Notes: generated by a model not told the origin, from the letters alone. Positions 34,708 to 43,308 are shown, numbered from the stretch's first letter. The stretch: DNA of 64,000 bases from Nocardiopsis_C rhodophaea (GCF_039530945.1 NZ_BAAAPC010000018.1:62001-126000), one strand, 5' to 3'. Numbers and translations are program-made.

Positions 34708-36019
34708 GAGCACCACCGCCCCGCGCACGCCGGCCGGCCCCGCCGCGAGCGGTGACCGTGCCGGGGGTGTCCCCATCCGCCTCATCGAGGTGACCAAGCG
34801 GTTCGGCGCCTCCGCGGAGACCGCCGTCGAGAACCTGACCATGACGATCCCGGCCGGAGAGATCGTCGTCCTCCTCGGCCCCTCCGGGTGCGGCAAGACC
34901 ACGACGATGCGGATGATCAACCGGCTGATCGAGCCGACGACGGGCCGCATCATGATCGGCGACAGCGATGCCAAGGCGCAGCGCCCCGACGAGCTCCGCC
35001 GCCACATCGGCTACGTCATCCAACAGGCCGGGCTGTTCCCGCACATGACCGTGGCGCAGAACATCGCGCAGGTCCCCATGATGCTCGGCTGGGCCAAGCA
35101 GCGCATCACCAAGCGCGTGGACGAGCTGCTCGACCTCGTGGGGCTGGACCCGGCGGAGTACCGCACGCGTTACCCGCGCCAGCTATCGGGCGGGCAGCAG
35201 CAGCGCGTGGGCGTCGCGCGGGCCCTGGCCGCCGACCCGCCGGTGCTGCTGATGGACGAGCCGTTCGGCGCGCTCGACCCGATCACCCGGGAGAACCTGC
35301 AGGACGAGCTGCTCCGGTTGCAGCGGGAGCTGTCCAAGACCATCGTCTTCGTGACCCACGACGTGGATGAGGCGCTCAAGCTCGGCGACCGCATCGCCAT
35401 CCTGGACACCGGCTCCACGATCGTCCAGTACGCGCCGGCCGAGGAGATCCTGACCAACCCGGCAAACTCGTATGTGGAGCAGTTCGTCGGCGGCGAGAGC
35501 TCGATGCGGCTGCTGAAGCTCACCCCGGTCACGAGCATCACGTCGGAGAGCGTCGTGCGGGCGCGGTTGGCGGACGGCGTCTCCGACGTCCGGCACAGGC
35601 TCACCGAGCACGCGGCCGACCGGGCCATCGTGCTCGACGAGCTCGACCGGCCGCTGCGCTGGACCGGCCCCGCCGAACTGGCGTCCGCCTCGGGCACCGT
35701 CGCCGACCTGATCGGCGCGGACGACGACCGGCTCAGCACCGTCGTTCGCGAGGACGCCACCCTCCGCGAGGCAATGGAGGCGCTGCTCAACTGCCCCGAG
35801 GACATCGTTCCGATCGTCGACGGGAGCGGCGCCTACACCGGCGCCGTCACCCTGGCGGCCGTGCAGCGCCACGTCTCCGAGCTCTACGAGCGGCAGAGGG
35901 AGCTGCGCCGCCAGCGGCTGGCCAAGGGCTTGGCCCCGGTGTCGCTGACCGCCGAGCCGGAGGACGAGGAAGAGCAGGCGGCCCCTGAAACGGCCGTCGG
36001 GGCGGGTGAGGTCGCATGA
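34700..36019 (+). CDS. osmoprotectant ABC transporter ATP-binding protein with CBS domains (OpuCA-like)
   Basis: The 439-residue protein has Walker A GPSGCGKTTTMRM, the LSGGQQQRVGVARAL signature, Walker B LLMDEPFGALDP and the switch His in VFVTHDVDEAL. Its C-terminal third carries paired CBS-like segments (DRAIVLDELDRPLRW; ALLNCPEDIVPIVDGSGAYTG). In OpuA/OpuC these sense ionic strength or cyclic-di-AMP and gate transport, a role that is known for relatives and only inferred here. The start overlaps the first permease gene by 8 bp and the stop overlaps the second as ATGA. Confidence 0.93.
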   Translation: MPESTTAPRTPAGPAASGDRAGGVPIRLIEVTKRFGASAETAVENLTMTIPAGEIVVLLGPSGCGKTTTMRMINRLIEPTTGRIMIGDSDAKAQRPDELRRHIGYVIQQAGLFPHMTVAQNIAQVPMMLGWAKQRITKRVDELLDLVGLDPAEYRTRYPRQLSGGQQQRVGVARALAADPPVLLMDEPFGALDPITRENLQDELLRLQRELSKTIVFVTHDVDEALKLGDRIAILDTGSTIVQYAPAEEILTNPANSYVEQFVGGESSMRLLKLTPVTSITSESVVRARLADGVSDVRHRLTEHAADRAIVLDELDRPLRWTGPAELASASGTVADLIGADDDRLSTVVREDATLREAMEALLNCPEDIVPIVDGSGAYTGAVTLAAVQRHVSELYERQRELRRQRLAKGLAPVSLTAEPEDEEEQAAPETAVGAGEVA

Positions 36020-36831
36020 CCGCACCGCCCAACGCCGCTCCCGCCCCCGACGACGCCGCCCCCACCTCGGAGCGCGCGGAGACGGCGAGCTCACCGCTGG
36101 GTAGCGGGTGGCGGCTCTTCCTGACGCCCGCCGTGATCCTGCTGCTGGCCGCGGGGGCGCTGCTCTACACGTGGCTCGGCGACGGCAGTGGGTACCTCGA
36201 CAACACCGAGCTGCGCTCGCTCAACCTGGACAACATCGCCCGCCGCACCTCCGAGCACCTCCAGCTCGCCGCGGTCTCCACGGCGATCGTCCTGCTCATC
36301 GCGATCCCGATGGGAATCCTCGTCAGCCGGGACAAGATGCGCTGGTCGACACCGATCGTGCTGGGCATCGCCAACATCGGGCAGTCGGCACCGCCCATCG
36401 GCGTGCTCGTGCTGCTGGCCGTCAGTGTCGGTATCGGCTTCTGGCCGGCGGTCATCGGGCTGGTCATCTACGCCGTCCTGCCCGCGCTGCGCAACACCAT
36501 GGTCGGCTTGCAGCAGGTGGACCCCGCGCTGATCGACGCCGCCCGCGGCATCGGCATGCCGGCGTGGCGGGTGCTGTTCAAGGTCGAGCTCCCCCTCGCG
36601 CTTCCGCTCATCCTCGCTGGAATCCGCACCACGCTGGTGCTCCTCGTCGGCATGGTGGGCCTGGCGATCTTCATGAACGCCGGCGGCCTGGGGCAGCTCG
36701 TCGTCGCCGGAAACAGCACCAGCCGCGACGCCACCCTCTTCATCGGATCGCTGCTGATCGCCCTGCTGGCCCTCCTCGTCGACTGGATCGCCGGAGTGGT
36801 CAACCGACTCGTTCAACCGAAGGGACTCTAA
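36016..36831 (+). CDS. osmoprotectant ABC transporter permease (OpuCD-like)
   Basis: The 271-residue protein has a Pro/Ala-rich cytoplasmic head, then about six membrane segments. Its family loop is DPALIDAARGIGMPAWRVLFKVELPLALPLILAG. It is the second permease of the operon and, like the first, belongs to the BPD_transp_1 family. The ATG start overlaps the ATPase stop (ATGA). The stop abuts the start of the binding-protein gene. Confidence 0.9.
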   Translation: MTAPPNAAPAPDDAAPTSERAETASSPLGSGWRLFLTPAVILLLAAGALLYTWLGDGSGYLDNTELRSLNLDNIARRTSEHLQLAAVSTAIVLLIAIPMGILVSRDKMRWSTPIVLGIANIGQSAPPIGVLVLLAVSVGIGFWPAVIGLVIYAVLPALRNTMVGLQQVDPALIDAARGIGMPAWRVLFKVELPLALPLILAGIRTTLVLLVGMVGLAIFMNAGGLGQLVVAGNSTSRDATLFIGSLLIALLALLVDWIAGVVNRLVQPKGL

Positions 36832-37809
36832 ATGCGCAACCGCACGACCGGCCTCGCCGCCGCTACCGTCGGGCTGGCCCTGCTGGCCACCGGATGCGGA
36901 CTGGAATCCGGCGGCGGTGGAAGCGTCGACGTCGAGGCCGGTTCCATCCCGACGTTCGAGGAGCTGGAAGGGCAGACCATCGCCGTCGGCTCCAAGGAGC
37001 TCACCGAGCAGCTCATCCTCGGCCAGATCGCCGTCCAGGCGCTGACCGCGGCCGGGGCCGACGTCCAAGACGAGACCAACATCGCCGGCAGCGAGAACGC
37101 GCGGCGCGCCATACTCAACGGCGACATCGACCTGATGTGGGAGTACACCGGTACGGCGTGGCTGATCTACGAGGGCCAGGAAGAGGTCATCAAGGACCCG
37201 CGCGAGCAGTACGAGGCGATCCGCGACCGCGACCTCGAAGAGAACGACATGGTGTGGCTTGACCCGCCCGCCCCGATGAACAACACCTACGCGCTCGTGG
37301 TCACCCCGGAGACCGCCAAGAAGTACGACCTCACGGGGATCTCCGACTTCCTCAACATCCCCGAGGACGAGCGGTCGCTGTGCGTCGACACCGAGTACCA
37401 CGACCGCTCCGACGGCCTCGCCCAGACGCGCGAGGACTACGAGATCTCCACCAAGGACCTCCCCAACGCTGACGTGCAGACCATGGACTCGGGCGTGGTG
37501 TACACCTCCGTGGCCGAGGGCAAATGCACGGTCGGCTCCGCCTACTCCACCGACGGCCGGATCAAGGCACTGGGCCTGAAGATGCTGGAGGACGACAAGA
37601 ACGTCTTCCCGATCTACAACCCGGCGATCACCGTCAAGAAGGACTTCGCCGAGAAGTACCCGATGCTGGAGGAGATCTTCGGCCCCATCGCGGAGAAACT
37701 CGACACCGAGACGGTGATGGAGCTCAACGCCCAAGCCGACCAGGAGGGTGACGCCCCCGCCACCGTGGCCAAGGAATGGCTGACCAAGGAGGGCTTCCTC
37801 AAGGAGTAG
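36832..37809 (+). CDS. glycine betaine/osmoprotectant-binding lipoprotein (OpuCC-like)
   Basis: The 325-residue protein has a lipoprotein signal (MRNRTTGLAAATVGLALLAT then GCG) and an OpuAC-type body. It shows QTIAVGSKELTEQLILGQIA, GDIDLMWEYTGTAWLIYEG, LDPPAPMNNTYALVV and, near the end, NPAITVKKDFAEKYPMLEEI. It should capture quaternary ammonium compounds outside the membrane and deliver them to the two permeases. The ATG follows the previous stop with no gap, and AAGGGA supplies the ribosome-binding site. A strong hairpin at 37857-37913 closes the operon. Confidence 0.93.
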   Translation: MRNRTTGLAAATVGLALLATGCGLESGGGGSVDVEAGSIPTFEELEGQTIAVGSKELTEQLILGQIAVQALTAAGADVQDETNIAGSENARRAILNGDIDLMWEYTGTAWLIYEGQEEVIKDPREQYEAIRDRDLEENDMVWLDPPAPMNNTYALVVTPETAKKYDLTGISDFLNIPEDERSLCVDTEYHDRSDGLAQTREDYEISTKDLPNADVQTMDSGVVYTSVAEGKCTVGSAYSTDGRIKALGLKMLEDDKNVFPIYNPAITVKKDFAEKYPMLEEIFGPIAEKLDTETVMELNAQADQEGDAPATVAKEWLTKEGFLKE

Positions 37810-37856
37810 CGCACGTCGGGTCGCGGGCGGCATCCCCCCGCGACCGCGGATCGGAG

Positions 37857-37913
37857 GGGGTGCCCGCACGCGCCGGCTGGCACTGAGGGACGCCGACGGC
37901 GCGCGGGCACCCC
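37857..37913. terminator. long hairpin closing the osmoprotectant operon
   Basis: GGGGTGCCCGC plus CGCGCCG at 37857-37876 pairs with CGGCGCGCGGGCACCCC at 37897-37913, with one bulged base and a ~20-nt loop. It lies between the operon end and the convergent RHH-like gene and so may serve both. Confidence 0.65.
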
Positions 37914-37919
37914 GCTGCG

Positions 37920-38408
37920 TCACCCAGACGCCCCGACCGGTTCCCGTGGCTCCTCCGCGCGCTCCGGCCCGGGCGGCGCCAGGGCGCTCTCGCCGCCCCC
38001 GGCATCGGCCTCCGGTGCGGTCAGGCGGTCGGTGAGCAGCTCGCGCACGTACGACGCGATCGGCCGCTCACCCGCCGCCGCGCCGAGGGCCGCGAACTCC
38101 TCGGCGCTGAACGCGACCGTGAGGCGGCGCATGCCATCGGGCGTGCGCCGGGACAGCCCCAGCATCCGGCGGTGCACACCCTCCAGCGCCTCGGGCGGGA
38201 CCGGGCCGTAGGACTCCTCCAGCTGGGAGAGCCACTCGCGCAGCTCACTCCACCGGGCGTAGCGCCCGGCCAGGACGTAGAGGTAGGACTCGACATCCCG
38301 ATGCCCGGCCGCCCGCTGCAGCTCGGCGTGGGTCACCGGGTCCAGGACGAGGACGACACGGCGCGCCGCCCCGGCCATGGCGGGGGCGACGGGGTCAGGG
38401 GTGGACAT
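37920..38408 (-). CDS. protein with two ribbon-helix-helix-like repeats
   Basis: The ~162-residue protein contains two similar units. The first is at about residues 17-51, running from RVVLVLDPVTHAEL to YLYVLAGRYA. The second is at about 93-130, running from RRLTVAFSAEEFAAL to SYVRELLTDRL. Each is a beta strand followed by two helices, like CopG/Arc-type DNA-binding folds, joined by a Trp-rich helical linker. If correct, one chain could form an intramolecular RHH dimer. The start is uncertain: ATG at 38408 is used, ATG at 38420 is possible. No partner toxin gene is adjacent. Function unknown; the RHH reading is inference. Confidence 0.65.
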   Translation of the reverse strand: MSTPDPVAPAMAGAARRVVLVLDPVTHAELQRAAGHRDVESYLYVLAGRYARWSELREWLSQLEESYGPVPPEALEGVHRRMLGLSRRTPDGMRRLTVAFSAEEFAALGAAAGERPIASYVRELLTDRLTAPEADAGGGESALAPPGPERAEEPREPVGASG

Positions 38409-38754
38409 GCTCACCTGCATACCTCCGACGGGTGGATCGGCGCCCCCGACGACGGGGCCGGGGGCCGGTGAGCGGCCGTCGACACGGTGCGGGGTCCGCC
38501 GTTCTCCGGACAACCTCCGGGCATCGAACACGCCCCGCCCGTCGGCGAGCCGCGCCCCGCAACTCCACGTGACCGCGAGTTACCCAAGCCACGCTAGCCC
38601 GCGCCCGTACCCAGCCGCCGCGGTTGTCCACAGGGGCGGCGCCGAGCGACGCGGACGGTCCCGAACCTTCCGCCATCGGCGTCGGCACCACCCTCCGCCG
38701 GCCTCGGGGGATGTCACCCGTGGACCAGCGAGTATTCTGCCGGTTTCCCCGCGA
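38409..38754. other. intergenic region between the RHH-like gene and cobQ
   Basis: No gene is supported in these 346 bp. They hold the leader of the minus-strand RHH-like gene and a single TTGTCCACA nonamer (38624-38632) equal to an actinobacterial DnaA box. No cobalamin riboswitch core is present. Confidence 0.5.
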
Positions 38755-40293
38755 TCACCGGGGAGGGACGCCCGCCGGCGGAATCACGGGGAGCCCCTCC
38801 GGCGCCCCTTTTTCCAGCAGGCGCCACACGGCGTCGGTGTCCACGTGCTGTTCGACCAGGTCGCCGAGCGCGTCCAGGCGGGCGGTGCGCTCGGCGGCGA
38901 AGTCGGTGTCGGGAGCGGGGACGAAATCGCGCCCGGCCACCGCGGCGACATCGGCCAGGAAGGCGCGGCGGAAGGCGTCGTTCTCCAGGGCACCGTGCCA
39001 GGTCGTCCCGAACACCGGCCCCCTGCGGCAGCCGTCGAGGAAGGGCTCGGGGGCGCCATCGGCACGGTCCCAGTCCACCGTGGTCCGGCCGTGGTGGATC
39101 TCGTAGGCGGCGACGCGCTGCCCGTAGGCCGTGCCCTCGGGGCGGCCCAGGGTCTTCTCCCGCGCGAAGCGGACGGTCGTCGGGAGCAGGCCGAGTCCGG
39201 TGACCCGCCCCGCGCCGGACTCCACGTCGTCGTGGATCTCCTCGGCCAGCATCTGGTACCCGCCGCAGATGCCGAGCACCGGACCGCCGCGTTCGGCGTG
39301 GCCGGCCACGGCGTCGTGCAGCCCGCGCTCCCGCAGCCACGCCAGGTCGCCGACGGTAGCGCGGCTGCCCGGCAGGATGACCAGGTCGGCGTCGCCGAGC
39401 TCGTGCGGCGAGGTCACGAAGCGCACGTCGACCCCGGCTTCCACGGTCAGCGCGTCGATGTCGGTGAAGTTGCTGATCCGCGGGGTGCGGACGACAGCCA
39501 CGCGCAGCGTCCGCCGCCCGATCGGGGCGCGCATCGGCCCGCGGTCGACACTCAGGGCGAGGGAGTCCTCTACATCCAGCCACAGCCCGTCGAGCCACGG
39601 CAGGACCCCGTGGACGGGGCGGCCGGTGAGGTCGCTGATCATCCGCAGTCCGGGTTCCAGCAGCTCGGGCGCCCCGCGGAACTTGTTGATCAGGAATCCG
39701 GCGATCAGCTCCTGGTCGGCGGGTTCCAGCAGGGCGAGCGTCCCGTGCAGCGCGGCGAACACGCCGCCGCGGTCGATGTCACCGACGACGAGCACGGGGA
39801 GGCGCGCCGCTCGGGCCAAGCCCATGTTGGCGATGTCGCCGGAGCGCAGGTTGATCTCGGCGGGGCTCCCTGCGCCCTCGCAGATCACCACCTCATAGCG
39901 GGAGCGGAGCTCCGCCAGGCCGCGCGCGGCCACGTCGCGCAGGCGCTCCTTGTAGTTCCGGTAGTTCACCGCGTCGGCCTCCCCGATGGGGCGGCCCTCC
40001 ACCACGATCTGGCTGGTCCGGGCGCCGCCCGGCTTGAGCAGCACCGGGTTCATCAGCGCGCTGGGCTCGATGCCGCAAGCGGCGGCCTGCATCGCCTGGG
40101 CGCGCCCGATCTCCGCGCCGTCGGGTGTCACCACCGAGTTGAGCGACATGTTCTGCGCCTTGAACGGGGCGACCTTGACCCCCTGGCGGGCGAGCCAGCG
40201 GCACAGTCCCGCGGCGATGACGCTCTTCCCGGCGTCGGAGGTGGTTCCGGCAACAAGGAGCGCCGCGGCGGCGCTGGAGGGGGTCCGCGTCAC
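38755..40293 (-). CDS. cobQ: cobyric acid synthase
   Basis: CobQ amidates the b, d, e and g side chains of adenosylcobyrinic acid a,c-diamide using glutamine and ATP. The 512-residue protein starts with a P-loop-like LLVAGTTSDAGKSVIAAGL and KVAPFKAQNMSLNS. It continues with VICEGAGSPAEINLR and VGDIDRGGVFAA, and has a glutaminase domain with the nucleophile in VLGICGGYQMLAE. The GTG start overlaps the cobD stop as GTGA, so the two are coupled. Frames extending upstream lie in cobD and are rejected. Confidence 0.96.
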   Translation of the reverse strand: MTRTPSSAAAALLVAGTTSDAGKSVIAAGLCRWLARQGVKVAPFKAQNMSLNSVVTPDGAEIGRAQAMQAAACGIEPSALMNPVLLKPGGARTSQIVVEGRPIGEADAVNYRNYKERLRDVAARGLAELRSRYEVVICEGAGSPAEINLRSGDIANMGLARAARLPVLVVGDIDRGGVFAALHGTLALLEPADQELIAGFLINKFRGAPELLEPGLRMISDLTGRPVHGVLPWLDGLWLDVEDSLALSVDRGPMRAPIGRRTLRVAVVRTPRISNFTDIDALTVEAGVDVRFVTSPHELGDADLVILPGSRATVGDLAWLRERGLHDAVAGHAERGGPVLGICGGYQMLAEEIHDDVESGAGRVTGLGLLPTTVRFAREKTLGRPEGTAYGQRVAAYEIHHGRTTVDWDRADGAPEPFLDGCRRGPVFGTTWHGALENDAFRRAFLADVAAVAGRDFVPAPDTDFAAERTARLDALGDLVEQHVDTDAVWRLLEKGAPEGLPVIPPAGVPPR

Positions 40294-41318
40294 GTCAGGC
40301 CTTTCACCGAGCGGGTCGCGCCGCGGGGGCCGCGGCTGTGCTTGTGTCCATCGGTCCGCCGGGAGGGGCGCGGCGCGGAGGGGAGCGCCGCGAGGAGGAC
40401 GGCGGTGAGGGCGGCGGCGCCGTTGACCGCGCGGGCGAGCCGCACGGCGCGGCGGATGTCGTGGACCTCCGGGTGGCGGCCCACCCCAAGTTCGGGACGG
40501 TGGTCGATCCTGCCCCGGTAGCTGTTGGTCCCGCCCAAACGCAGGTCGAGTGCTCCGGCGAAGGCCGCCTCGCAGTGCCCGGCGTTGGGGCTGGGGTGGC
40601 ACCGTCCGTAGCGCGCTCGGATCCGCAGTGTCCGCCGAACGTCGCCGGAGACGAGCGGTGCGGCGGCGGCCGCAAGGAGGGCGGTGAGCCGGGCGGGCGC
40701 CCAGTTGGCGACATCGTCGAGGCGGGCGGAGGCCCATCCGAACCGCTCGTAGCGGTCCGATCGGTGTCCGACCATGGCGTCCAGGGTGTTGACCGCCCGG
40801 TAGCCCAGGAGTCCGGGGAGACCGAGAAGGCCGCCCCACACCAGGGGGGCGACAACGGCGTCGGAGGTGTTCTCCGCGACCGACTCCACGGTCGCGCGGG
40901 CGATCCCCTTCTCGTCGAGGGACTCCGGGTCACGCCCGCACAGGTGGGGCAGTCGGCGCCGGGCGGCGTCGATGTCGCCCGCCTCCAGCGCGTCGGCGAT
41001 CCGCTCGGCCTCGCGCCCGAGCATGTCCCCGCCGACGACCGCCCAGGTGGCACCCGCGGTGAGGGCGGCGCGGAGGGCGGGGTTCCGCACGCGTTCGCCC
41101 AGCGTGCCCAGCATGGCCACGGAGCCGACGGCGAGCGCGGTGAAGGCGGCGCCCCGGGCCCGGGACGGCCGGTAGGCCCACCGTTCGAGACGGGCGGCGG
41201 CCGCGCCGAAGAGGGCGACGGGGTGGCCCCGCCGCGGGTCAGGCACGGCACGGTCCAGAGCGGCCCCGAGGAGGAGTCCGAGCGCTCGGGCGCGGACGTG
41301 GCGGTGCTGAGTTGTCAC
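40290..41318 (-). CDS. cobD: adenosylcobinamide-phosphate synthase (CobD/CbiB)
   Basis: CobD/CbiB is the membrane enzyme that attaches aminopropanol (or its phosphate) to adenosylcobyric acid. The 342-residue protein has LLLGAALDRAVPDPRRGHPVA and ESVAENTSDAVVAPLVWGGL. It also has NTLDAMVGHRSDRYERFGWASARLDDVANW and SPNAGHCEAAFAGAL, all conserved in the family, with several hydrophobic segments. The GTG at 41318 gives the expected N-terminus, but its ribosome-binding site is weak; the frame reaches a TTG at 41366. It leads the cobD-cobQ pair. No cobalamin riboswitch is seen upstream. Confidence 0.94.
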   Translation of the reverse strand: MTTQHRHVRARALGLLLGAALDRAVPDPRRGHPVALFGAAAARLERWAYRPSRARGAAFTALAVGSVAMLGTLGERVRNPALRAALTAGATWAVVGGDMLGREAERIADALEAGDIDAARRRLPHLCGRDPESLDEKGIARATVESVAENTSDAVVAPLVWGGLLGLPGLLGYRAVNTLDAMVGHRSDRYERFGWASARLDDVANWAPARLTALLAAAAAPLVSGDVRRTLRIRARYGRCHPSPNAGHCEAAFAGALDLRLGGTNSYRGRIDHRPELGVGRHPEVHDIRRAVRLARAVNGAAALTAVLLAALPSAPRPSRRTDGHKHSRGPRGATRSVKGLT

Positions 41319-41485
41319 GGGGTCCACCGTAGTGGCGCCGGGCACCAGGCTTTTACGGTTGACCAATGAAACAATAATCCCGCTTTGTGACCATCCGTAA
41401 TTAATCGTCTACCATGGGCACACCCCCTCCCCAATCGAGGCGCCCGGACCGACACGGGCGCCCGGCGAATAAGGAGGGATCAGGC
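41319..41485. promoter_or_regulatory. AT-rich promoter region between cobD and the small ORF
   Basis: This stretch is clearly AT-richer than the rest of the window. On the plus strand TTGTGA (41385-41390) and TACCAT (41410-41415) could act as -35 and -10 for the small ORF, though the 19-bp spacing is long. The minus-strand promoter of cobD-cobQ should also lie here. Confidence 0.4.
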
Positions 41486-41548
41486 GTGTACAGCATCGCG
41501 ATGATCGCGACGTTCCTGATGAATGCGGGTGGCTGGTGGGTGTTCTAG
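41486..41548 (+). CDS. 20-residue hydrophobic peptide with strong translation signals
   Basis: A GTG with AAGGAGGG exactly 7 nt upstream opens a 20-codon frame that ends at TAG. The peptide begins MYSIAMIATFLMNAGG and ends WWVF. It is almost entirely hydrophobic, with no charged residue, and has aromatic residues clustered at the C-terminus. A 13-bp perfect hairpin starts 20 bp after the stop, so the gene looks like a compact single-peptide transcription unit. It could be a membrane-active peptide, or a leader peptide whose Trp pair senses tryptophan supply, but no biosynthetic gene follows. I do not recognise a family. Confidence 0.55.
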   Translation: MYSIAMIATFLMNAGGWWVF

Positions 41549-41957
41549 GACACGCCCGCCTACAGCCGTGGGGCCGCCCTGGCAGGGCGGCCCCACGATC
41601 GAACCGAACCGAGTTCGCGAAACGCGACGGTCGCTCACCTCTCCCAGGGTTAATCGCGGGTAACGTGGCTTGGGACGCCGATAGCAACCGGTTTGGTGGA
41701 ACCCGCGTGGTAACGAGACGCAACTACGAATCTCTGTAGTTGTTATTATTTTGCCCGGCGATAGGCGACATCACCCGAATGCCCTAGAATGTCTCCCCGA
41801 AGCTTCGGGGGTCCCCCACGTCACGGTGGAGGGTCACATCGACCGCAGGTCGCACGCCACCGGCGCTTCACCCCGCTCACCCCGGCGCTGACCCCTCTGC
41901 GCAGCCGCAGGCCACAGTGGTGCCAGTGGGCACCTGCGCGGAACACAACTGAATCGA
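41549..41957. other. intergenic region between the small ORF and tRNA-Arg
   Basis: After the hairpin at 41568-41596, this stretch contains an imperfect terminator-like stem. CAACTAC pairs with GTAGTTG (41721-41742) and is followed by TTATTATTTT, one of the few U-rich tracts in the window. A 16-bp perfect palindrome (CCCCGAAGCTTCGGGG) lies at 41795-41810, preceded by TAGAAT (41785-41790), a possible -10 for the tRNA transcript. No protein gene is supported. Confidence 0.45.
41568..41596 (+). terminator. hairpin terminator of the small ORF
   Basis: GTGGGGCCGCCCT and AGGGCGGCCCCAC form a perfect 13-bp stem with a GGC loop, starting 20 bp after the stop codon. No U-tract follows, as is common here. 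Confidence 0.7.
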
Positions 41958-42030
41958 GCACCCGTAGCTCAGTGGATAGAGCACCGGACTTCTAATCCGA
42001 CGGTCGCAGGTTCGAATCCTGCCGGGTGCG
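41958..42030 (+). tRNA. tRNA-Arg (anticodon TCT)
   Basis: The 73-nt cloverleaf has acceptor stem GCACCCG/CGGGTGC with discriminator G and a GCTC/GAGC D-stem. The anticodon loop CTTCTAA places TCT at positions 34-36, and the T-arm is GCAGG-TTCGAAT-CCTGC. It decodes AGA, a rare codon in such GC-rich DNA. The first anticodon-stem pair is a C-A mismatch, which is tolerated in some tRNAs. CCA is not encoded. Downstream lies 1.7 kb of gene fragments, the pattern expected beside a tRNA used for integration. Confidence 0.95.
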
Positions 42031-42297
42031 CCCCTTCTGACCTGGCACTTCTCCCCCACGGTGAGTGCCAGGACCTGTATTCGGACACCTTTCTCGACAC
42101 CCCGCGCGCTTCGCTGCCCCCACCCACCGACGGACGCCGCACGCCGGAGCGCCGCCTCGCGCATAGCGGCCGCCGCAGCGACTGACCAGTTCCGGCCACC
42201 GGTCGCCGTCCGGGGAGGGCGGGCTCGGGTCAGGCCGCACCGCCACCGCCCCCTGACCGTCCACAGCCTGCCGGGCTCGTCGGATTCACCGCTCACG

Positions 42298-42582
42298 ATG
42301 GATCTCACGGTGAACAGAAACGTGTGCACCGGCACATGGACCGAGCAGACGGCCGAGGGGGGCTACTACCGGAGCGCGCGCAACCTCGGCGCGATACAGC
42401 TCCTGATCGATCCGACCGGGCGCCGCATGTCCGGGAAATGGGCCGGGTTCAGCAAGGACTCCGACATCAACACCGGGCCGTGGGACCTGATCTTCCTGGA
42501 CCAGGCGGCGTCGAAGACCACGCCGTACAAGTACGACCGGAAGCCCTCCGATTCACCCGACGGGTCGATGGCCATGGCCTGA
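42298..42582 (+). CDS. small conserved-looking domain protein (possible truncated gene)
   Basis: About 94 residues in one frame carry GTWTEQTAEGGYYRSARNLG, then GAIQLLIDPTGRRMSGKWAG and INTGPWDLIFLD. This Gly/Trp-rich pattern of beta strands resembles a C-terminal domain I associate with some actinobacterial XRE-type regulators and small beta-barrel effectors. The ATG at 42298 has no Shine-Dalgarno and the frame remains open upstream without recognisable sequence. It may be the tail of a gene truncated next to the tRNA. Function unknown. Confidence 0.45.
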   Translation: MDLTVNRNVCTGTWTEQTAEGGYYRSARNLGAIQLLIDPTGRRMSGKWAGFSKDSDINTGPWDLIFLDQAASKTTPYKYDRKPSDSPDGSMAMA

Positions 42583-42957
42583 ATAAGGGGCCCCACGAGG
42601 TGCGGCCCTTCGTGTTGGGCGCCGCCACCGCTCGTGACCCGACGCGCTTCCAGGTGGGCACAGGAGTGAATCTCCTCGGGGGTGATTCACTCCCTGGTAT
42701 CTCCCCCATCATGTTGGGGGGCACTGGTCCTCTCTACCGTACGACTGGGCGACCCACTGCCCCGCTGGGTATGCGAAAAGCTACTCGGTCGGCAGGGGCG
42801 GCGGGGATCGGATACTTCTGCTCCGGAGAAAACCCGGCGACAAGAGGCCGTCACAAACGGGAAGAAGGTAGAGGCGTGAACCCCAGGAACCTCGCTGACA
42901 CGCCCGGCGACCTTGTTCCCGCTGTGTCCGAGCCCCTCGCAGGGGGGTGCACTCCTA
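42583..42957. other. intergenic region with a 10-bp hairpin
   Basis: No gene is supported in these 375 bp. GGAGTGAATC (42663-42672) and GATTCACTCC (42684-42693) form a perfect 10-bp stem, followed by a C-run/G-run pair near 42705-42720. They may terminate transcription from the upstream fragment. Confidence 0.4.
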
Positions 42958-43308
42958 TGGACCTCAATCGTGATCCTGGTGACCGCGGCCCTACTCCTCG
43001 TCGCTGCCTATATGGGAGCCAAAGGGAAACTGCGACCCAACTCCTTCTTCGGTATCCGAACCAACCTGACCTTGAGCGATGACGAGGCGTGGTACGCGGT
43101 CCATCGAAAGTCCGCTCCCTGGATGGCGGCCTCGGGCGCCGCAACAGCGATCGGGGGAGCCTCCCTCATCCTCGTCAAAGACGGGCAGATGCAGGTGATC
43201 CTGCTGCTCGCCGCCCTGGGGCTGGCGCGGGGCGCTCGCATGGGCGGTGTGTCGTGTGGCGGCCGGTTGCGGCCAACCGCGGGCTCGGGCGGCGGGGGTA
43301 TGGCGTAG
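42958..43308 (+). pseudogene. SdpI/YhfL-family membrane protein, probably frameshifted
   Basis: The clear part reads VILVTAALLLVAAYMGAKG, then KLRPNSFFGIRTNLTLSDDE and AWYAVHRKSAPWMAASGAA, the SdpI pattern of a membrane segment followed by the fGiRT motif. The natural start is ATG at 42958, with GGGGGG 9 nt upstream, but it is one base out of frame; dropping one A near 42966 would join it. A GTG at 42970 would keep the frame without that start. The C-terminal tail (GGRLRPTAGSGGGGMA) is unlike the family, so a second shift near 43225 is possible. SdpI proteins give immunity to secreted toxins; none is nearby. Confidence 0.55.

Noticed and set aside
38624..38632. A TTGTCCACA nonamer identical to an actinobacterial DnaA box
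   Set aside because: Only one copy, no cluster, no dnaA/dnaN nearby. A replication origin needs many boxes and an AT-rich zone.
41795..41810. 16-bp perfect palindrome CCCCGAAGCTTCGGGG before tRNA-Arg
   Set aside because: It may be an operator or part of a hairpin, but no gene start lies close and no second copy was noticed, so no function is claimed beyond listing it.
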